Assembly (NCBI RefSeq): GCF_009857475.1
Contig: NZ_WWCJ01000021.1
Span: forward strand, 1-64,000
Origin: Pseudoduganella guangdongensis
GTDB lineage: Bacteria > Pseudomonadota > Gammaproteobacteria > Burkholderiales > Burkholderiaceae_D
Length of the DNA: 64,000 nucleotides
Reading direction: 5' to 3'
The notes beneath the pieces were generated by a model. The model was given only the letters and a program-made list of their open reading frames with translations, did no database searches and was not told the origin of the DNA. Position 1 is the stretch's first letter. Each line of letters starts with the position of its first letter. Made by a program: the position numbers and the translations under genes. Below, piece by piece: positions 1 to 8,505 of this stretch.

Positions 1-792
1 CGTCGGCACGGCGGCCGTGCTCGGGGCCGGACGGTTGGCCGGCGCCACGCCGGCCAGCGGTGCATCGGCGGCCGGCGCGGCGCCGGCGGACGGCACGGCA
101 TTCGGACCGGCGCCGCCCGCAACCCCTGCCCCCGGCACGGTCGCCGGCGCATTGCTGCTGCCAGGCTGCGGCGGCACCGAAATCAGCGGCACATTCTGCG
201 TCTGCAACGGCACCTCGGCCGGCTGCGCGGCGGACGGCACCACCGTCAGCGAGGCCGCGTGTTCGGCCGAGGCATGCGGCTCCGCCACCGGCTCCACGCC
301 GGCGCGGGTTGCCAGGGTCAGCGGGGCCAGCACGCCCATCTGCCAGGCGGCGGCCACGCCCACCAGCGCCACCACAGCCACACCGGCCACGATGCTGCCC
401 AGCGGCTTGCCGTTATTGCGTTCGGTCAGCGTCGGGAAACGCGACTCCTGGAACGAGGCCTGCACGCGGGTCGGACGCACGGTCGCGGTGGCATGGCCCT
501 CGGCCCCCTCCACTTCCACCATGGCCACCAGCGGCGCCGGGTCCAGGCGCATCGCCTTCGCGTAGGCGCGGATGAAACCGCGCGTCACCGCGCGGTTCGG
601 CAATGCGTCGTAATTACCTTGTTCGATCGCCAGCACCTGGCGCGGCGCCAGTTTCAGCTGGTCGGCTACCTGCTCCACCGTGAGGCCCATGGCCTCACGT
701 GCCGCCACCAGCGCTGCCCCGGGCGTAGAAGCATGCTGCTGGCTGGTCGGCTGTTCCTGCTCAGAATCCATTCGTTCCCCGTTCTCACTCAT
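1..792 (-). CDS. rodZ: RodZ-like cytoskeletal membrane protein (C-terminus outside window)
   Basis: About 264 codons are visible before the window edge; no stop is reached. Residues 25-90 form a Cro/CI-type helix-turn-helix (AAREAMGLTVEQVADQLKL), followed by a basic linker, one membrane segment at about 131-151, then a Pro/Ala/Thr-rich periplasmic stretch. This order is that of RodZ, which links MreB to the cell-wall elongation machinery at the inner membrane. The DUF4115 periplasmic domain would lie beyond base 1. The first ATG at 792 overlaps the pilW stop by 8 bp; a second ATG at 771 is possible. It is the last visible gene of ndk-rlmN-pilW-rodZ, a usual betaproteobacterial order. Confidence 0.88.
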   Translation of the reverse strand, partial: MSENGERMDSEQEQPTSQQHASTPGAALVAAREAMGLTVEQVADQLKLAPRQVLAIEQGNYDALPNRAVTRGFIRAYAKAMRLDPAPLVAMVEVEGAEGHATATVRPTRVQASFQESRFPTLTERNNGKPLGSIVAGVAVVALVGVAAAWQMGVLAPLTLATRAGVEPVAEPHASAEHAASLTVVPSAAQPAEVPLQTQNVPLISVPPQPGSSNAPATVPGAGVAGGAGPNAVPSAGAAPAADAPLAGVAPANRPAPSTAAVPT

Positions 793-1597
793 CAAACGCC
801 CCACGTTGATACGCAGCGTATTCCGGCGACGCGGCGTGGTGACGCCGCAGCTGGGTGGCGAAGCTTTGCTCCGACGCCTGCTCGCCCATCTTGTGCTGCA
901 CTTTAATCGCCAGCCACAACACATCGGCTGGCAAGCTGTCCATCTTCGCGACCTTGGCCATGCGTCCGATAAAGAAGCTGGCGCGCGGATAGTCGCGCCG
1001 CGCATAGTACACCCTGGCCAGGCCGACACTCGTTTCCGGCACGTCCGGCGCCAGCTGCAAGGCCTGCAGCAGGTACTTTTCGGCCAGGTCGTAATCCTTG
1101 ATCTTCAGCGCGCAATTGCCGGCATTGTTCATGGCGCCGGCCGGCGACTGGTACTGGCGGTTCGCCAGCGCCGCATCGAAATGCTTGAAGGATTCCTTGA
1201 CGCGATCGCCCTGGCACAGGAAAGAGCCGTAATTATTGTTCACGTCCGGATCCGCCGGCGCCAGCCTTAGCGCCTGCAGGAAGCTGTCGTTGGCCAGCGC
1301 CTTCTCGCCCATGCGCATGTAGATCACGGCGCGCAGGCTAAAACCGTTGACGCTTTGCGGATCGGCGACGATCGCCTTCTTCACTTCATCGAGCGCCACC
1401 GGGTAGTTACCCTGCTCGAAATAACCGGCCGCCAGCTGCAAGCGGATTTCGGCGCGCTTTTGCGCTGCCGTCATATCGGACGCCGTTTTCAGGTCTTCCA
1501 GGCCGCTCGGGGATTGCCCCGTCGCGCAGCCCGCCAATACACTGGCCAGCGCGACCGCGGCCAAGCACTTGAAGCGGCGCTGGGCGAATTCGATCAT
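785..1597 (-). CDS. pilW: Type IV pilus biogenesis/stability lipoprotein PilW (PilF)
   Basis: A 270-residue protein with a lipoprotein signal: basic N-terminus, hydrophobic core and lipobox VLAGC with the acylated cysteine at residue 24. The rest is tetratricopeptide repeats, seen as NYPVALDEVKKAIVADPQ, EKALANDSFLQALRLAP and DYDLAEKYLLQALQLAP. In this family the outer-membrane lipoprotein (PilW in Neisseria, PilF in Pseudomonas) is needed for PilQ secretin assembly and pilus stability. The ATG shares one base with the rlmN stop (TGATG), indicating translational coupling. Length and position between rlmN and rodZ fit the betaproteobacterial norm. Confidence 0.9.
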   Translation of the reverse strand: MIEFAQRRFKCLAAVALASVLAGCATGQSPSGLEDLKTASDMTAAQKRAEIRLQLAAGYFEQGNYPVALDEVKKAIVADPQSVNGFSLRAVIYMRMGEKALANDSFLQALRLAPADPDVNNNYGSFLCQGDRVKESFKHFDAALANRQYQSPAGAMNNAGNCALKIKDYDLAEKYLLQALQLAPDVPETSVGLARVYYARRDYPRASFFIGRMAKVAKMDSLPADVLWLAIKVQHKMGEQASEQSFATQLRRHHAASPEYAAYQRGAFDE

Positions 1598-2769
1598 CAG
1601 GAACGGATCTCCACAATCTTGCCGAAATCGGCGCCGAACTTCTTCTGGTACTCGGCCATCTTCTCCATCCGTTCAGCCACGCGGGTGCGGTCTTTCACCT
1701 CGCCCGCCAGCTGGCCGCAGGCGGCGTCGATATCGTCGCCGCGCGTCTTACGGATGGTGGTAACGATGCCCGCATTCATCAGAACTTCGGCAAAGGCCTT
1801 GATGCGCGGGTTCTTGGAGCGCAGCAGGCCCGATTCCGGGAAGGGGTTGAAAGGAATCAGGTTGAACTTGCAATTGACACCGACCACCGGATCATTCACC
1901 AGCGCGATCAGCTCGCGCGCGTGCTCGTCGGAGTCGTTGTAGTTATCGAGCATGCAGTACTCGAACGTGATGAAGTCGCGCGGCGCGAACTCCAGGTAGC
2001 GCTTGCACGCCGCCAGCAGTTCCTTCAGCGGGTACTTCTTGTTCAGCGGCACCAGCTCGTCGCGCAGCTTGTCGTTGGAGGCGTGCAGCGACACCGCCAG
2101 CGCCACCGGCACGTCCTGCGCCAGCTTGTCGATGTTCGGCACCACGCCCGAGGTGGACAAGGTCACGCGGCGGCGCGACAGGCCGTAGGCGTTATCGTCC
2201 AGCATCAGCTTGAGCGCGGTGGCGGTCGGGCCGTAGTTCAGCAGCGGCTCCCCCATGCCCATCATCACCACGTTGGTGATCTGGCGCTCGCCTTTCGGGC
2301 CGGGCTCAATACCCTTGGTCGCGCGCAGCGCGAATTCGGCCATCCACAGCTGGCCGATGATTTCGCCCACGCTCAGGTTGCGGTTGAAACCCTGCTTGCC
2401 GGTCGAGCAGAAGCGGCAGTTCACGGCGCAGCCGGCCTGGGTCGAGATGCACAGCGTGCCGCGGTTTTCTTCCGGGATGAACACGGTTTCCACGGCATTG
2501 CCATTGCCCACGTCCACCAGCCATTTGCGGGTGCCGTCGGCGGAAGTGTTGTCGCTGATGATGGCCGGCGCCACGATGTGGGCGCGCGTCTTCAGCTTCT
2601 CGCGCAAGGACTTGGCGAGGTCGGTCATGCTGTCGAAGTCGGACGCGCCAAACTGGTGGATCCAACGCTGCAGCTGTTTGGCACGGAAAGGCTTCTCCCC
2701 CAACTCGGCGCAGTAGGCGACTAATTGTTCCGGATCGAAATCCAGCAGATTAACGAGGGATGTTTCCAT
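1597..2769 (-). CDS. rlmN: Dual-specificity 23S rRNA m2A2503 / tRNA m2A37 methyltransferase RlmN
   Basis: A 390-residue radical-SAM enzyme. The CX3CX2C cluster motif is at Cys114, Cys118 and Cys121 (CAVNCRFC), and the second catalytic cysteine that carries the methyl-transfer intermediate is in the C-terminal DAACGQLAG segment. The N-terminal accessory domain (LLDFDPEQLVAYCAELGEKPFRAKQL) is the usual RlmN RNA-binding region. The family methylates C2 of A2503 in 23S rRNA and of A37 in some tRNAs. Full length, with no anomaly seen. Confidence 0.96.
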   Translation of the reverse strand: METSLVNLLDFDPEQLVAYCAELGEKPFRAKQLQRWIHQFGASDFDSMTDLAKSLREKLKTRAHIVAPAIISDNTSADGTRKWLVDVGNGNAVETVFIPEENRGTLCISTQAGCAVNCRFCSTGKQGFNRNLSVGEIIGQLWMAEFALRATKGIEPGPKGERQITNVVMMGMGEPLLNYGPTATALKLMLDDNAYGLSRRRVTLSTSGVVPNIDKLAQDVPVALAVSLHASNDKLRDELVPLNKKYPLKELLAACKRYLEFAPRDFITFEYCMLDNYNDSDEHARELIALVNDPVVGVNCKFNLIPFNPFPESGLLRSKNPRIKAFAEVLMNAGIVTTIRKTRGDDIDAACGQLAGEVKDRTRVAERMEKMAEYQKKFGADFGKIVEIRS

Positions 2770-2795
2770 GCTTTTTACTCAATTTCAAAAATGGC

Positions 2796-2823
2796 TTTGC
2801 CCCGGACCATGGCCCGGGGCAAA
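2796..2823 (-). terminator. Terminator-like hairpin between ndk and rlmN
   Basis: Perfect 10-bp arms TTTGCCCCGG (2796-2805) and CCGGGGCAAA (2814-2823) around an 8-nt loop. Read on the minus strand it is followed by GCCATTTTTG. It could end or attenuate ndk transcription before rlmN. The U-tract is short and offset, so it may be only partial. Confidence 0.6.
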
Positions 2824-2865
2824 CGCGCAGATACTACTTTACTACACTACAACCGTTACGAAAAA

Positions 2866-3291
2866 TTAACGGGAGTAAACGTTCAGTGCTGGGAAGAAGT
2901 AGGCGATTTCCACAGCAGCGGTTTCAGCGGCGTCGGAGCCGTGCACAGCGTTGGCGTCGATGGAGTCAGCGAAATCAGCACGGATGGTGCCTTTTTCTGC
3001 TTTCTTCGGATCGGTAGCGCCCATCAGGTCGCGGTTTTTCAGGATCGCGCCTTCGCCTTCCAGCACCTGGATCATCACAGGACCGGAGATCATGAAGTCA
3101 ACCAGGTCCTTGAAGAAAGGACGGGCAGCGTGCACAGCGTAGAAGCCTTCGGCTTCAGCGCGGGACAGCTGGGTCATGCGGGCAGCGATCACTTTCAGGC
3201 CTGCGCCTTCGAAACGGCTGTAGATCTGGCCGATCACGTTCTTGGCTACTGCGTCTGGTTTGATGATCGACAGGGTGCGTTCGATTGCCAT
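2866..3291 (-). CDS. ndk: Nucleoside diphosphate kinase
   Basis: A 141-residue enzyme that moves the gamma-phosphate between nucleoside triphosphates and diphosphates through a phosphohistidine. The N-terminus MAIERTLSIIKPDAV and the active-site motif NAVHGSD (His117) are diagnostic, and the length is the normal bacterial one. Reading is open 19 codons further upstream to an ATG at 3348, but the ATG at 3291 has a TTGGAG ribosome-binding sequence about 9 nt upstream and gives the canonical N-terminus, so 3291 was chosen. First gene of the leftward cluster leading to rlmN, pilW and rodZ. Confidence 0.97.
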   Translation of the reverse strand: MAIERTLSIIKPDAVAKNVIGQIYSRFEGAGLKVIAARMTQLSRAEAEGFYAVHAARPFFKDLVDFMISGPVMIQVLEGEGAILKNRDLMGATDPKKAEKGTIRADFADSIDANAVHGSDAAETAAVEIAYFFPALNVYSR

Positions 3292-3504
3292 TATGAAAAA
3301 CTCCAATAAAAAGAAAGGTTTAAAACAAGAATTTAGATTCCCGATCAACCTTCGATTTTATCATAGTTCACCTTTGACACCCAAGGAAACATGCCGGCGC
3401 GCCATCTATGGGCTTCCCTTACGGGTTTTTAAGTATTTCCTAAGTTAGAAAGTCCACATTGCGCCTGGTCCATGCTATGCTTTTTGTAAAGGAGGCATTT
3501 AACT

Positions 3505-4188
3505 ATGCAAAACGTACATCACTTTGGTAGCGCTGTCGCCACTGACAACGCTGCGATCCGCAACCGCGTGTTGCGCAACACCTATTGGCTGCTGTCGCTG
3601 TCGATGATCCCGACCGTGCTGGGCGCGATCATCGGCGTCATGTTCGCCGTGCCGATCCCACGCGGCTTCATGGGCTTCCTGCTGTTCATGGCAGTGGCGT
3701 TCGGCTTCATCTGGGGCATCCAGAAGAACAAGGATTCCGGCGTCGGCGTCGCGCTGCTGCTCGGTTTCACCTTCTTCATGGGCCTGCTGCTCACGCCTTT
3801 GCTGACCCGCACCCTGGGCTTCGCCAACGGCGGCACGCTGATCATGACCGCGTTCGGCGGCACGGCGGCGATCTTCATGGCGCTGGCCAGCTACGCCACC
3901 GTGACCAAGCGCGACTTCTCGATGATGGGCAAATGGCTGTTCGCTGGCGTCATCGTGCTGCTGCTGGCATCGGTAGCCAACATCTTCCTGGGCATGGGCG
4001 CGCTGTCGATCGCCATCTCGGTACTGGTGATTGCCATCTTCTCGGCTTACATCCTGTACGACGTGCAGCAGATCGTGAACGGCGGCGAAACCAACTACGT
4101 CACCGCCACCCTGGCGCTGTACCTGGACGTGTATAACATCTTCAGCAGCCTGCTCTCACTGCTGGGCCTGGCAGGCGACCGCGAATAA
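3505..4188 (+). CDS. Bax inhibitor-1/YccA family inner-membrane protein
   Basis: A 227-residue very hydrophobic protein with about seven predicted membrane helices (from about residue 27 to 220), preceded by a short polar N-terminus (MQNVHHFGSAVATDNAAIRN). Repeated Gly-rich helices, the segment YILYDVQQIVNGGETNYVTA and the DVYNIFSSLL C-terminus are characteristic of the BI-1/YbhL/YccA family. In E. coli YccA interacts with the FtsH protease; other bacterial members are proposed pH-gated cation leak channels. The start is well supported by AAGGAGG upstream of the ATG. It lies alone between divergent ndk and a bidirectional terminator. Confidence 0.93.
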   Translation: MQNVHHFGSAVATDNAAIRNRVLRNTYWLLSLSMIPTVLGAIIGVMFAVPIPRGFMGFLLFMAVAFGFIWGIQKNKDSGVGVALLLGFTFFMGLLLTPLLTRTLGFANGGTLIMTAFGGTAAIFMALASYATVTKRDFSMMGKWLFAGVIVLLLASVANIFLGMGALSIAISVLVIAIFSAYILYDVQQIVNGGETNYVTATLALYLDVYNIFSSLLSLLGLAGDRE

Positions 4189-4205
4189 GCACCACCCGCC
4201 CCAAC

Positions 4206-4236
4206 AAAAAAGCCGGCTTCGCGCCGGCTTTTTTTT
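4206..4236. terminator. Bidirectional Rho-independent terminator
   Basis: AAAAAAGCCGGC, loop TTCGC, then GCCGGCTTTTTTTT. The A-run before and T-run after make it usable in both directions, fitting the convergent BI-1-like gene (rightward) and rlmD (leftward, ending at 4283). Confidence 0.93.
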
Positions 4237-4282
4237 ATGCAACTTTTGTCCACTTTTCTTCCTGACCCCCAAACGGACATTT

Positions 4283-5623
4283 TTATTCGAGGTCGAAGAC
4301 GGCCATCGATTCGACGTGCGAGGTGTGCGGGAACATGTTCATGACGCCGGCTTGTGACATGCGGTAGCCGGCGCGGTGCACCAGCACGCCGGCGTCGCGC
4401 GCCAGGGTCGATGGGGAGCAGGAGACGTACACCAGACGCTTCGGCAGCAGGTCCGGATGCGTTTCCTTCAGCTCGGCCAGCGCCAGCGACAGGGCCATGG
4501 CGCCGTCGCGCGGCGGGTCGATCAGCATGCGGTCGAACTTGCCGAGGGCGATCAGGTCGTCCTTGGTGATTTCGAACAGGTTGCGGCACTGGAAGGTGGT
4601 GTGGCCGTCAACGCCATTCACCTTGGCGTTGGCCAGTGCGCGCTCGGTCAGCGCGGTCGAGCCTTCAATGCCCACCACTTCGCGCGCCTGGGTCGCCAGC
4701 GGCAGGGTGAAGTTGCCCAGGCCGCAGAACAGGTCGGCCACGCGGTCTTCCTGCTGCACTTCCAGCAGGCGCAGCGCCTTGTGCACCAGCACGCGGTTGA
4801 TGTGGTGGTTCACCTGGGTGAAGTCGGTCGGCTTGAACGGCATCTTGATGCCGAATTCCGGCAGCGTGTAGTACAGCTCTTTGTCGGCCGGGTAGAACGG
4901 GTAGGCGGTATCCGGGCCTTTGGGCTGCAGCCACCACTGGATCTTGTACTGGTCGGCGAAGGCTTTCAGCTTGTCTTCGTCGCCCTCGCCCAGCGCCACC
5001 ATATTGCGCATCACCAGCACGGTATTGTCTTCGCCCACGGCCAGCTCGATCTGCGGCACTTTGTCGAAGATGGTGAGCGAGTGGATCAGGGCGCGCAGCG
5101 GCATCATCATGTCGGAGACGTGCTTGGGCAAGATCTGGCAGCTCTGGATATCGGCCACGAACACCGATTTCTTCTCATGGAAGCCGACCAGCACCGTGCC
5201 CTTCTTGGCCACATAGCGCGCCGACAGGCGCGCGCGGTAGCGGTAGCCCCAGGTCGGGCCGTACATCGGGCGCATCATGGTGTCGGATTTGACCTTGGAC
5301 AGGTGCCACAGGTTGTCCTCCAGCACGCGCTGCTTGATCGCCACCTGGGCCGAAGCTTCCAGGTGCTGCATGGAGCAGCCGCCGCAAATTTCGAAGTGCT
5401 CGCACTTCGGCTTGACGCGCATCGCCGATTCCTTGTGCAGGGCGGTCATGCGGCCCTGCTCCCAGTTCTTTTTCTTGCGCAGCAGCTCGAAGCTGACTTT
5501 TTCGCCCGGTAGCGCGCCTTCGATGAAGACCACCTTGCCCGGCGAGCCGTCCTCGTTCTCGATGTGGCCAACGCCACGGGCATCCATGTCCAGGGATTTG
5601 ATTTCGACGATAGTGTCTTGCAT
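4283..5623 (-). CDS. rlmD: 23S rRNA (uracil-1939-C5)-methyltransferase RlmD (RumA)
   Basis: A 446-residue SAM-dependent methyltransferase that makes m5U1939 in 23S rRNA. An N-terminal TRAM-like RNA-binding domain (to about residue 65) is followed by the [4Fe-4S] cysteines CEHFEICGGC and a fourth cysteine in DIQSCQIL. The SAM site is VADLFCGLGNFTLPLA. The catalytic region has DPPRDGA and the nucleophile motif YVSCSPSTLARD. It is the last gene downstream of surE-pcm-nlpD-rpoS on the same strand, with 67 bp after the rpoS stop. Length is normal for RlmD. Confidence 0.95.
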   Translation of the reverse strand: MQDTIVEIKSLDMDARGVGHIENEDGSPGKVVFIEGALPGEKVSFELLRKKKNWEQGRMTALHKESAMRVKPKCEHFEICGGCSMQHLEASAQVAIKQRVLEDNLWHLSKVKSDTMMRPMYGPTWGYRYRARLSARYVAKKGTVLVGFHEKKSVFVADIQSCQILPKHVSDMMMPLRALIHSLTIFDKVPQIELAVGEDNTVLVMRNMVALGEGDEDKLKAFADQYKIQWWLQPKGPDTAYPFYPADKELYYTLPEFGIKMPFKPTDFTQVNHHINRVLVHKALRLLEVQQEDRVADLFCGLGNFTLPLATQAREVVGIEGSTALTERALANAKVNGVDGHTTFQCRNLFEITKDDLIALGKFDRMLIDPPRDGAMALSLALAELKETHPDLLPKRLVYVSCSPSTLARDAGVLVHRAGYRMSQAGVMNMFPHTSHVESMAVFDLE

Positions 5624-5690
5624 AGCGATTAAGATTGCAGCCGGCGCATTGCGCGCCCAAAGCCCGCTATGATAGCAGAGAAGATGCCTC

Positions 5691-6704
5691 TTAAAGCAGC
5701 GAGTCGCGCACCACGCCGCGCGCCGCCATGGCGCGCTTCAGCTTGACCAGCGCCTCTTGCTGGATCTGGCGCACCCGCTCGCGCGTCACGCCCATTTCCT
5801 CGGCCAACGTTTCCAGCGTGGCCGGATCGTCGTTATCCAGCCCGAAGCGGCGCATGATGACGATGCGCTGCTTGTCCGGCAGCTTGGTCAGCCAGTCGCG
5901 CACCAGCACCGTCATCTCATGGTGTTCGGCGCGCGCGTCGGGCGCGTCCTCGGAATCGCCCGGCAGCATGTCCATCAGCGAGGATTGCGGATCGTTGTCC
6001 AGCGGCGCATCGAGTGAAGTGGCGTGCTCGGACAAGGCCAGGATGTCCTGCACCTCCTCCACCGGCCGCCCCACCAGGTCGGCGATATCCTCCGCCGTGG
6101 CGTCCTTGCCGTTGTGGTGCTGCGCCTCCAGGTGGTACTTGCCGCGCAGGATCTGGTTCAATTCGCGCACCATGTGCACCGGCAGGCGCACCGTGCGTGC
6201 CTGGTTCATGATGGCGCGCTCGATGCTCTGGCGGATCCACCAGGTGGCGTAGGTGGAAAAGCGGAAGCCGCGCTCCGGCTCAAATTTGTCGATGGCGCGC
6301 ATCAGGCCGATATTACCCTCCTCGATCATGTCGAGCAGGACCACGCCGCGGTTGATGTAATGCTTGGCGATCGAGACCACGAGGCGCAGGTTATGCTCGA
6401 TCATGGTCTGGCGCGCCGAGAAGTCGCCCTGCTTGGCCAGGGTCGCGTAATGGACTTCCTGCGGCGCCGTCAGCAAGGGCCGCGTGCCGATCTGGTTCAG
6501 GTAGTGCTGGGTGGTGTCGGTGGAGAGCTCTGCCGCCAGCACCTTTTTCAGCTCGTCGACCGTTTCCAGGACGGCGCTGCTGCCCTCGACCGCAACCTCG
6601 CCATCCGACTCCATCGAATCGACGACACTTTCGTCGATCGGCTCGTCCGAAAAGTCCTCCGGAATCGAGTCGTCTTCCAGCTGGTCATTCGGCGAGCGTG
6701 TCAT
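5691..6704 (-). CDS. rpoS: RNA polymerase sigma factor RpoS
   Basis: A 337-residue sigma-70 family factor of the stationary-phase/general-stress type. After an acidic N-terminus of about 60 residues come region 1.2 (DTTQHYLNQIGTRPLLT), region 2 with the -10 recognition helix (FRFSTYATWWIRQSIERAI), region 3 and a region 4 helix-turn-helix (ETLAEEMGVTRERVRQIQQEA). Position directly after nlpD (9-bp gap) is the classic place for rpoS, where its main promoter usually lies inside nlpD. Absence of the long RpoD region 1.1 and the neighbours separate it from RpoD and RpoH. Confidence 0.96.
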   Translation of the reverse strand: MTRSPNDQLEDDSIPEDFSDEPIDESVVDSMESDGEVAVEGSSAVLETVDELKKVLAAELSTDTTQHYLNQIGTRPLLTAPQEVHYATLAKQGDFSARQTMIEHNLRLVVSIAKHYINRGVVLLDMIEEGNIGLMRAIDKFEPERGFRFSTYATWWIRQSIERAIMNQARTVRLPVHMVRELNQILRGKYHLEAQHHNGKDATAEDIADLVGRPVEEVQDILALSEHATSLDAPLDNDPQSSLMDMLPGDSEDAPDARAEHHEMTVLVRDWLTKLPDKQRIVIMRRFGLDNDDPATLETLAEEMGVTRERVRQIQQEALVKLKRAMAARGVVRDSLL

Positions 6705-6713
6705 GGGTGGTAT

Positions 6714-7604
6714 CTAGCGGTTAGGCAGGAATTTTGATGGATCCACCGGCTTGCCCTGCTGCCTGATTTCAAAGTGCAGCTTGACGGCGTCGGTATCGGA
6801 ATCCCCCATTTCAGCAATTGCCTGGCCCCGCCGCACATCCTGCCCCTCCTTGACCAGGATGGCGCGGTTATGGGCATAGGCCGACAACAGGCTGTTACTG
6901 TGCTTCACAATGACGAGATTACCATATCCGCGGATGCCGCTACCGGCATACATCACTTTTCCTGCACTGGCAGCCAACACTTGTTGTCCGGCGCGTCCGG
7001 CGATGTCGATGCCCTTGTTCTTGCCCTCGTCGAACTGGGCCACCACCCGGCCGTCGGACGGCCAGATCCAGGTCACTTCGCGGTCTTCCGCGCTCATGGC
7101 CGGGGCGGCGGGCGCCGGTGCAGTTGGCGCGCTGGCCGCGATGGCGGGCTTCTCCGCCTTCTCCCCTTCCGGCTTTTGCAATTCCGCCACGGCAGTCTCG
7201 GAATACGGGCGTTTTTCGCCTTTCGGCGTGGATTTGCGGGGCGGCGGCGGCAGCTTTTCAATCGGCGGCGGCGTCGGCACGGCGACCGTCTGCACGCCTT
7301 CCGGCGGCGTGGTGCGCAGCACCTGGTCGACCTTGATATCGTCCGGGTTGGCCAAGTTGTTCCAGGCCGCCAGGTCGCGGTAATTCAGGCCGCGGTCGAA
7401 GGCGATCCGGATCAGGGTGTCGCCTTTGCGGACGGTGTAATAGCCTTCCTTGTCTTTCGGCTCCTCGACCGGGGCCACCTTCACCGGCGCCACCGGCAGC
7501 GGCACCGAACGGTCTTCCACCGGGACGTTATTGGGCGGGGTCGAACAGGCGGTCAGCACGGCCAGCGCGGCAGCCGTCAGGAGTAGGGAGTAATTCTTCG
7601 TCAT
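6714..7604 (-). CDS. nlpD: NlpD-type murein hydrolase activator lipoprotein (LysM + LytM)
   Basis: A 296-residue lipoprotein. The chosen ATG at 7604 gives MTKNYSLLL, a hydrophobic core and the lipobox LTAC; a start 15 codons upstream would overlap pcm and spoil the signal. A LysM domain (YYTVRKGDTLIRIAFDRG) is followed by a Pro-rich linker and a LytM/peptidase M23 domain. The zinc site looks degenerate: the first motif reads KGIDIAG, lacking the usual His, and the last reads LHFEIR rather than HxH. That is as expected for NlpD/EnvC proteins, which activate amidases rather than cut peptidoglycan. Adjacent to rpoS. Confidence 0.93.
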   Translation of the reverse strand: MTKNYSLLLTAAALAVLTACSTPPNNVPVEDRSVPLPVAPVKVAPVEEPKDKEGYYTVRKGDTLIRIAFDRGLNYRDLAAWNNLANPDDIKVDQVLRTTPPEGVQTVAVPTPPPIEKLPPPPRKSTPKGEKRPYSETAVAELQKPEGEKAEKPAIAASAPTAPAPAAPAMSAEDREVTWIWPSDGRVVAQFDEGKNKGIDIAGRAGQQVLAASAGKVMYAGSGIRGYGNLVIVKHSNSLLSAYAHNRAILVKEGQDVRRGQAIAEMGDSDTDAVKLHFEIRQQGKPVDPSKFLPNR

Positions 7605-7620
7605 TCTGTATGTCTGTGTG

Positions 7621-8505
7621 TTAAACGGTGCCGGGGCGCAGCGGCACAAAGTGGCAATCTTCCAGCGTCTGGCGCACCCATTCGTTCTTGCTGACGCGGG
7701 TGACCAGTTCGAGATGCTGGGTGCGGGCCCCGACCGGGGCGACCAGGCGGCCGCCGATATTCAGTTGTTCCAGCAGTGCCTGCGGCACTTCCAGGCCGGC
7801 TGCCGCCAGGATGATGCCATCGAACGGCGCCGCCTGCGGCAAGCCTAGCATACCATCTCCGTAGTGCAAACGCAGGTTCGCCACCCGCAGCGGGCGCAAG
7901 TTGGCCTTGGCCAGTTCGTGCAGCGGCTTGATACGCTCGATCGAGTAGACCTCTTTCGCCACGCAGGCCAGCACCGCCGCCTGGTAGCCGCAGCCGGTGC
8001 CGATTTCCAGCACACGCTGCAGGTCCTGGCCGGCGCGCATCACCTCGATCATGCGCGCCACGATATAGGGCTGGGAAATGGTCTGGTGGTGGCCGATCGG
8101 CAGCGAGGCGTCGATATAGGCCTGCGGCGCCAGGCCTTCATCCATGAACATGTGGCGCGGCACGCTGTCCAGGGCGCCCAACACCACCGCGTCGCTTACC
8201 CCTTGTTTGGCCACCCGCTGCACCATGGCGCGCCGCACGCCGTCCGACACCAGGGCGTGCTGGCGCGGCGCGGCGGCCGGCGCCAGTTGCACCTGGGCGC
8301 GCTCCTGGGCGTAGGAGTGCGCGCGCGAAGGCGAGGCGACCGGCTGCGGCGGGCGCCAGCCGCCAGGGCTGGCGGCGGCCGTGCGGGCGGCGTTCTGGGT
8401 GGCGGTTTGTGGCGTGGCCACGGCGTTGTAGACCGGCTTCTTCGTCGGGCTCTTGTCGGTGATGGAGGACAGGGGCAGCGGGAAAGTGCGGGTCTTGTCG
8501 CTCAT
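7621..8505 (-). CDS. pcm: Protein-L-isoaspartate O-methyltransferase
   Basis: A 294-residue protein. The methyltransferase proper starts near residue 88 (VSDGVRRAMVQRVAKQGV) and contains the SAM motif VLEIGTGCGYQAAVLA and the substrate-region sequence PIGHHQTISQPYIVA. It repairs isoaspartyl residues in aged proteins. The first roughly 85 residues are low-complexity (Pro/Ala/Gln/Thr-rich) and have no counterpart in the short E. coli enzyme of about 208 residues. The start ATG overlaps the surE stop by 4 bp (ATGA), so the long N-terminus is probably real. Confidence 0.93.
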   Translation of the reverse strand: MSDKTRTFPLPLSSITDKSPTKKPVYNAVATPQTATQNAARTAAASPGGWRPPQPVASPSRAHSYAQERAQVQLAPAAAPRQHALVSDGVRRAMVQRVAKQGVSDAVVLGALDSVPRHMFMDEGLAPQAYIDASLPIGHHQTISQPYIVARMIEVMRAGQDLQRVLEIGTGCGYQAAVLACVAKEVYSIERIKPLHELAKANLRPLRVANLRLHYGDGMLGLPQAAPFDGIILAAAGLEVPQALLEQLNIGGRLVAPVGARTQHLELVTRVSKNEWVRQTLEDCHFVPLRPGTV

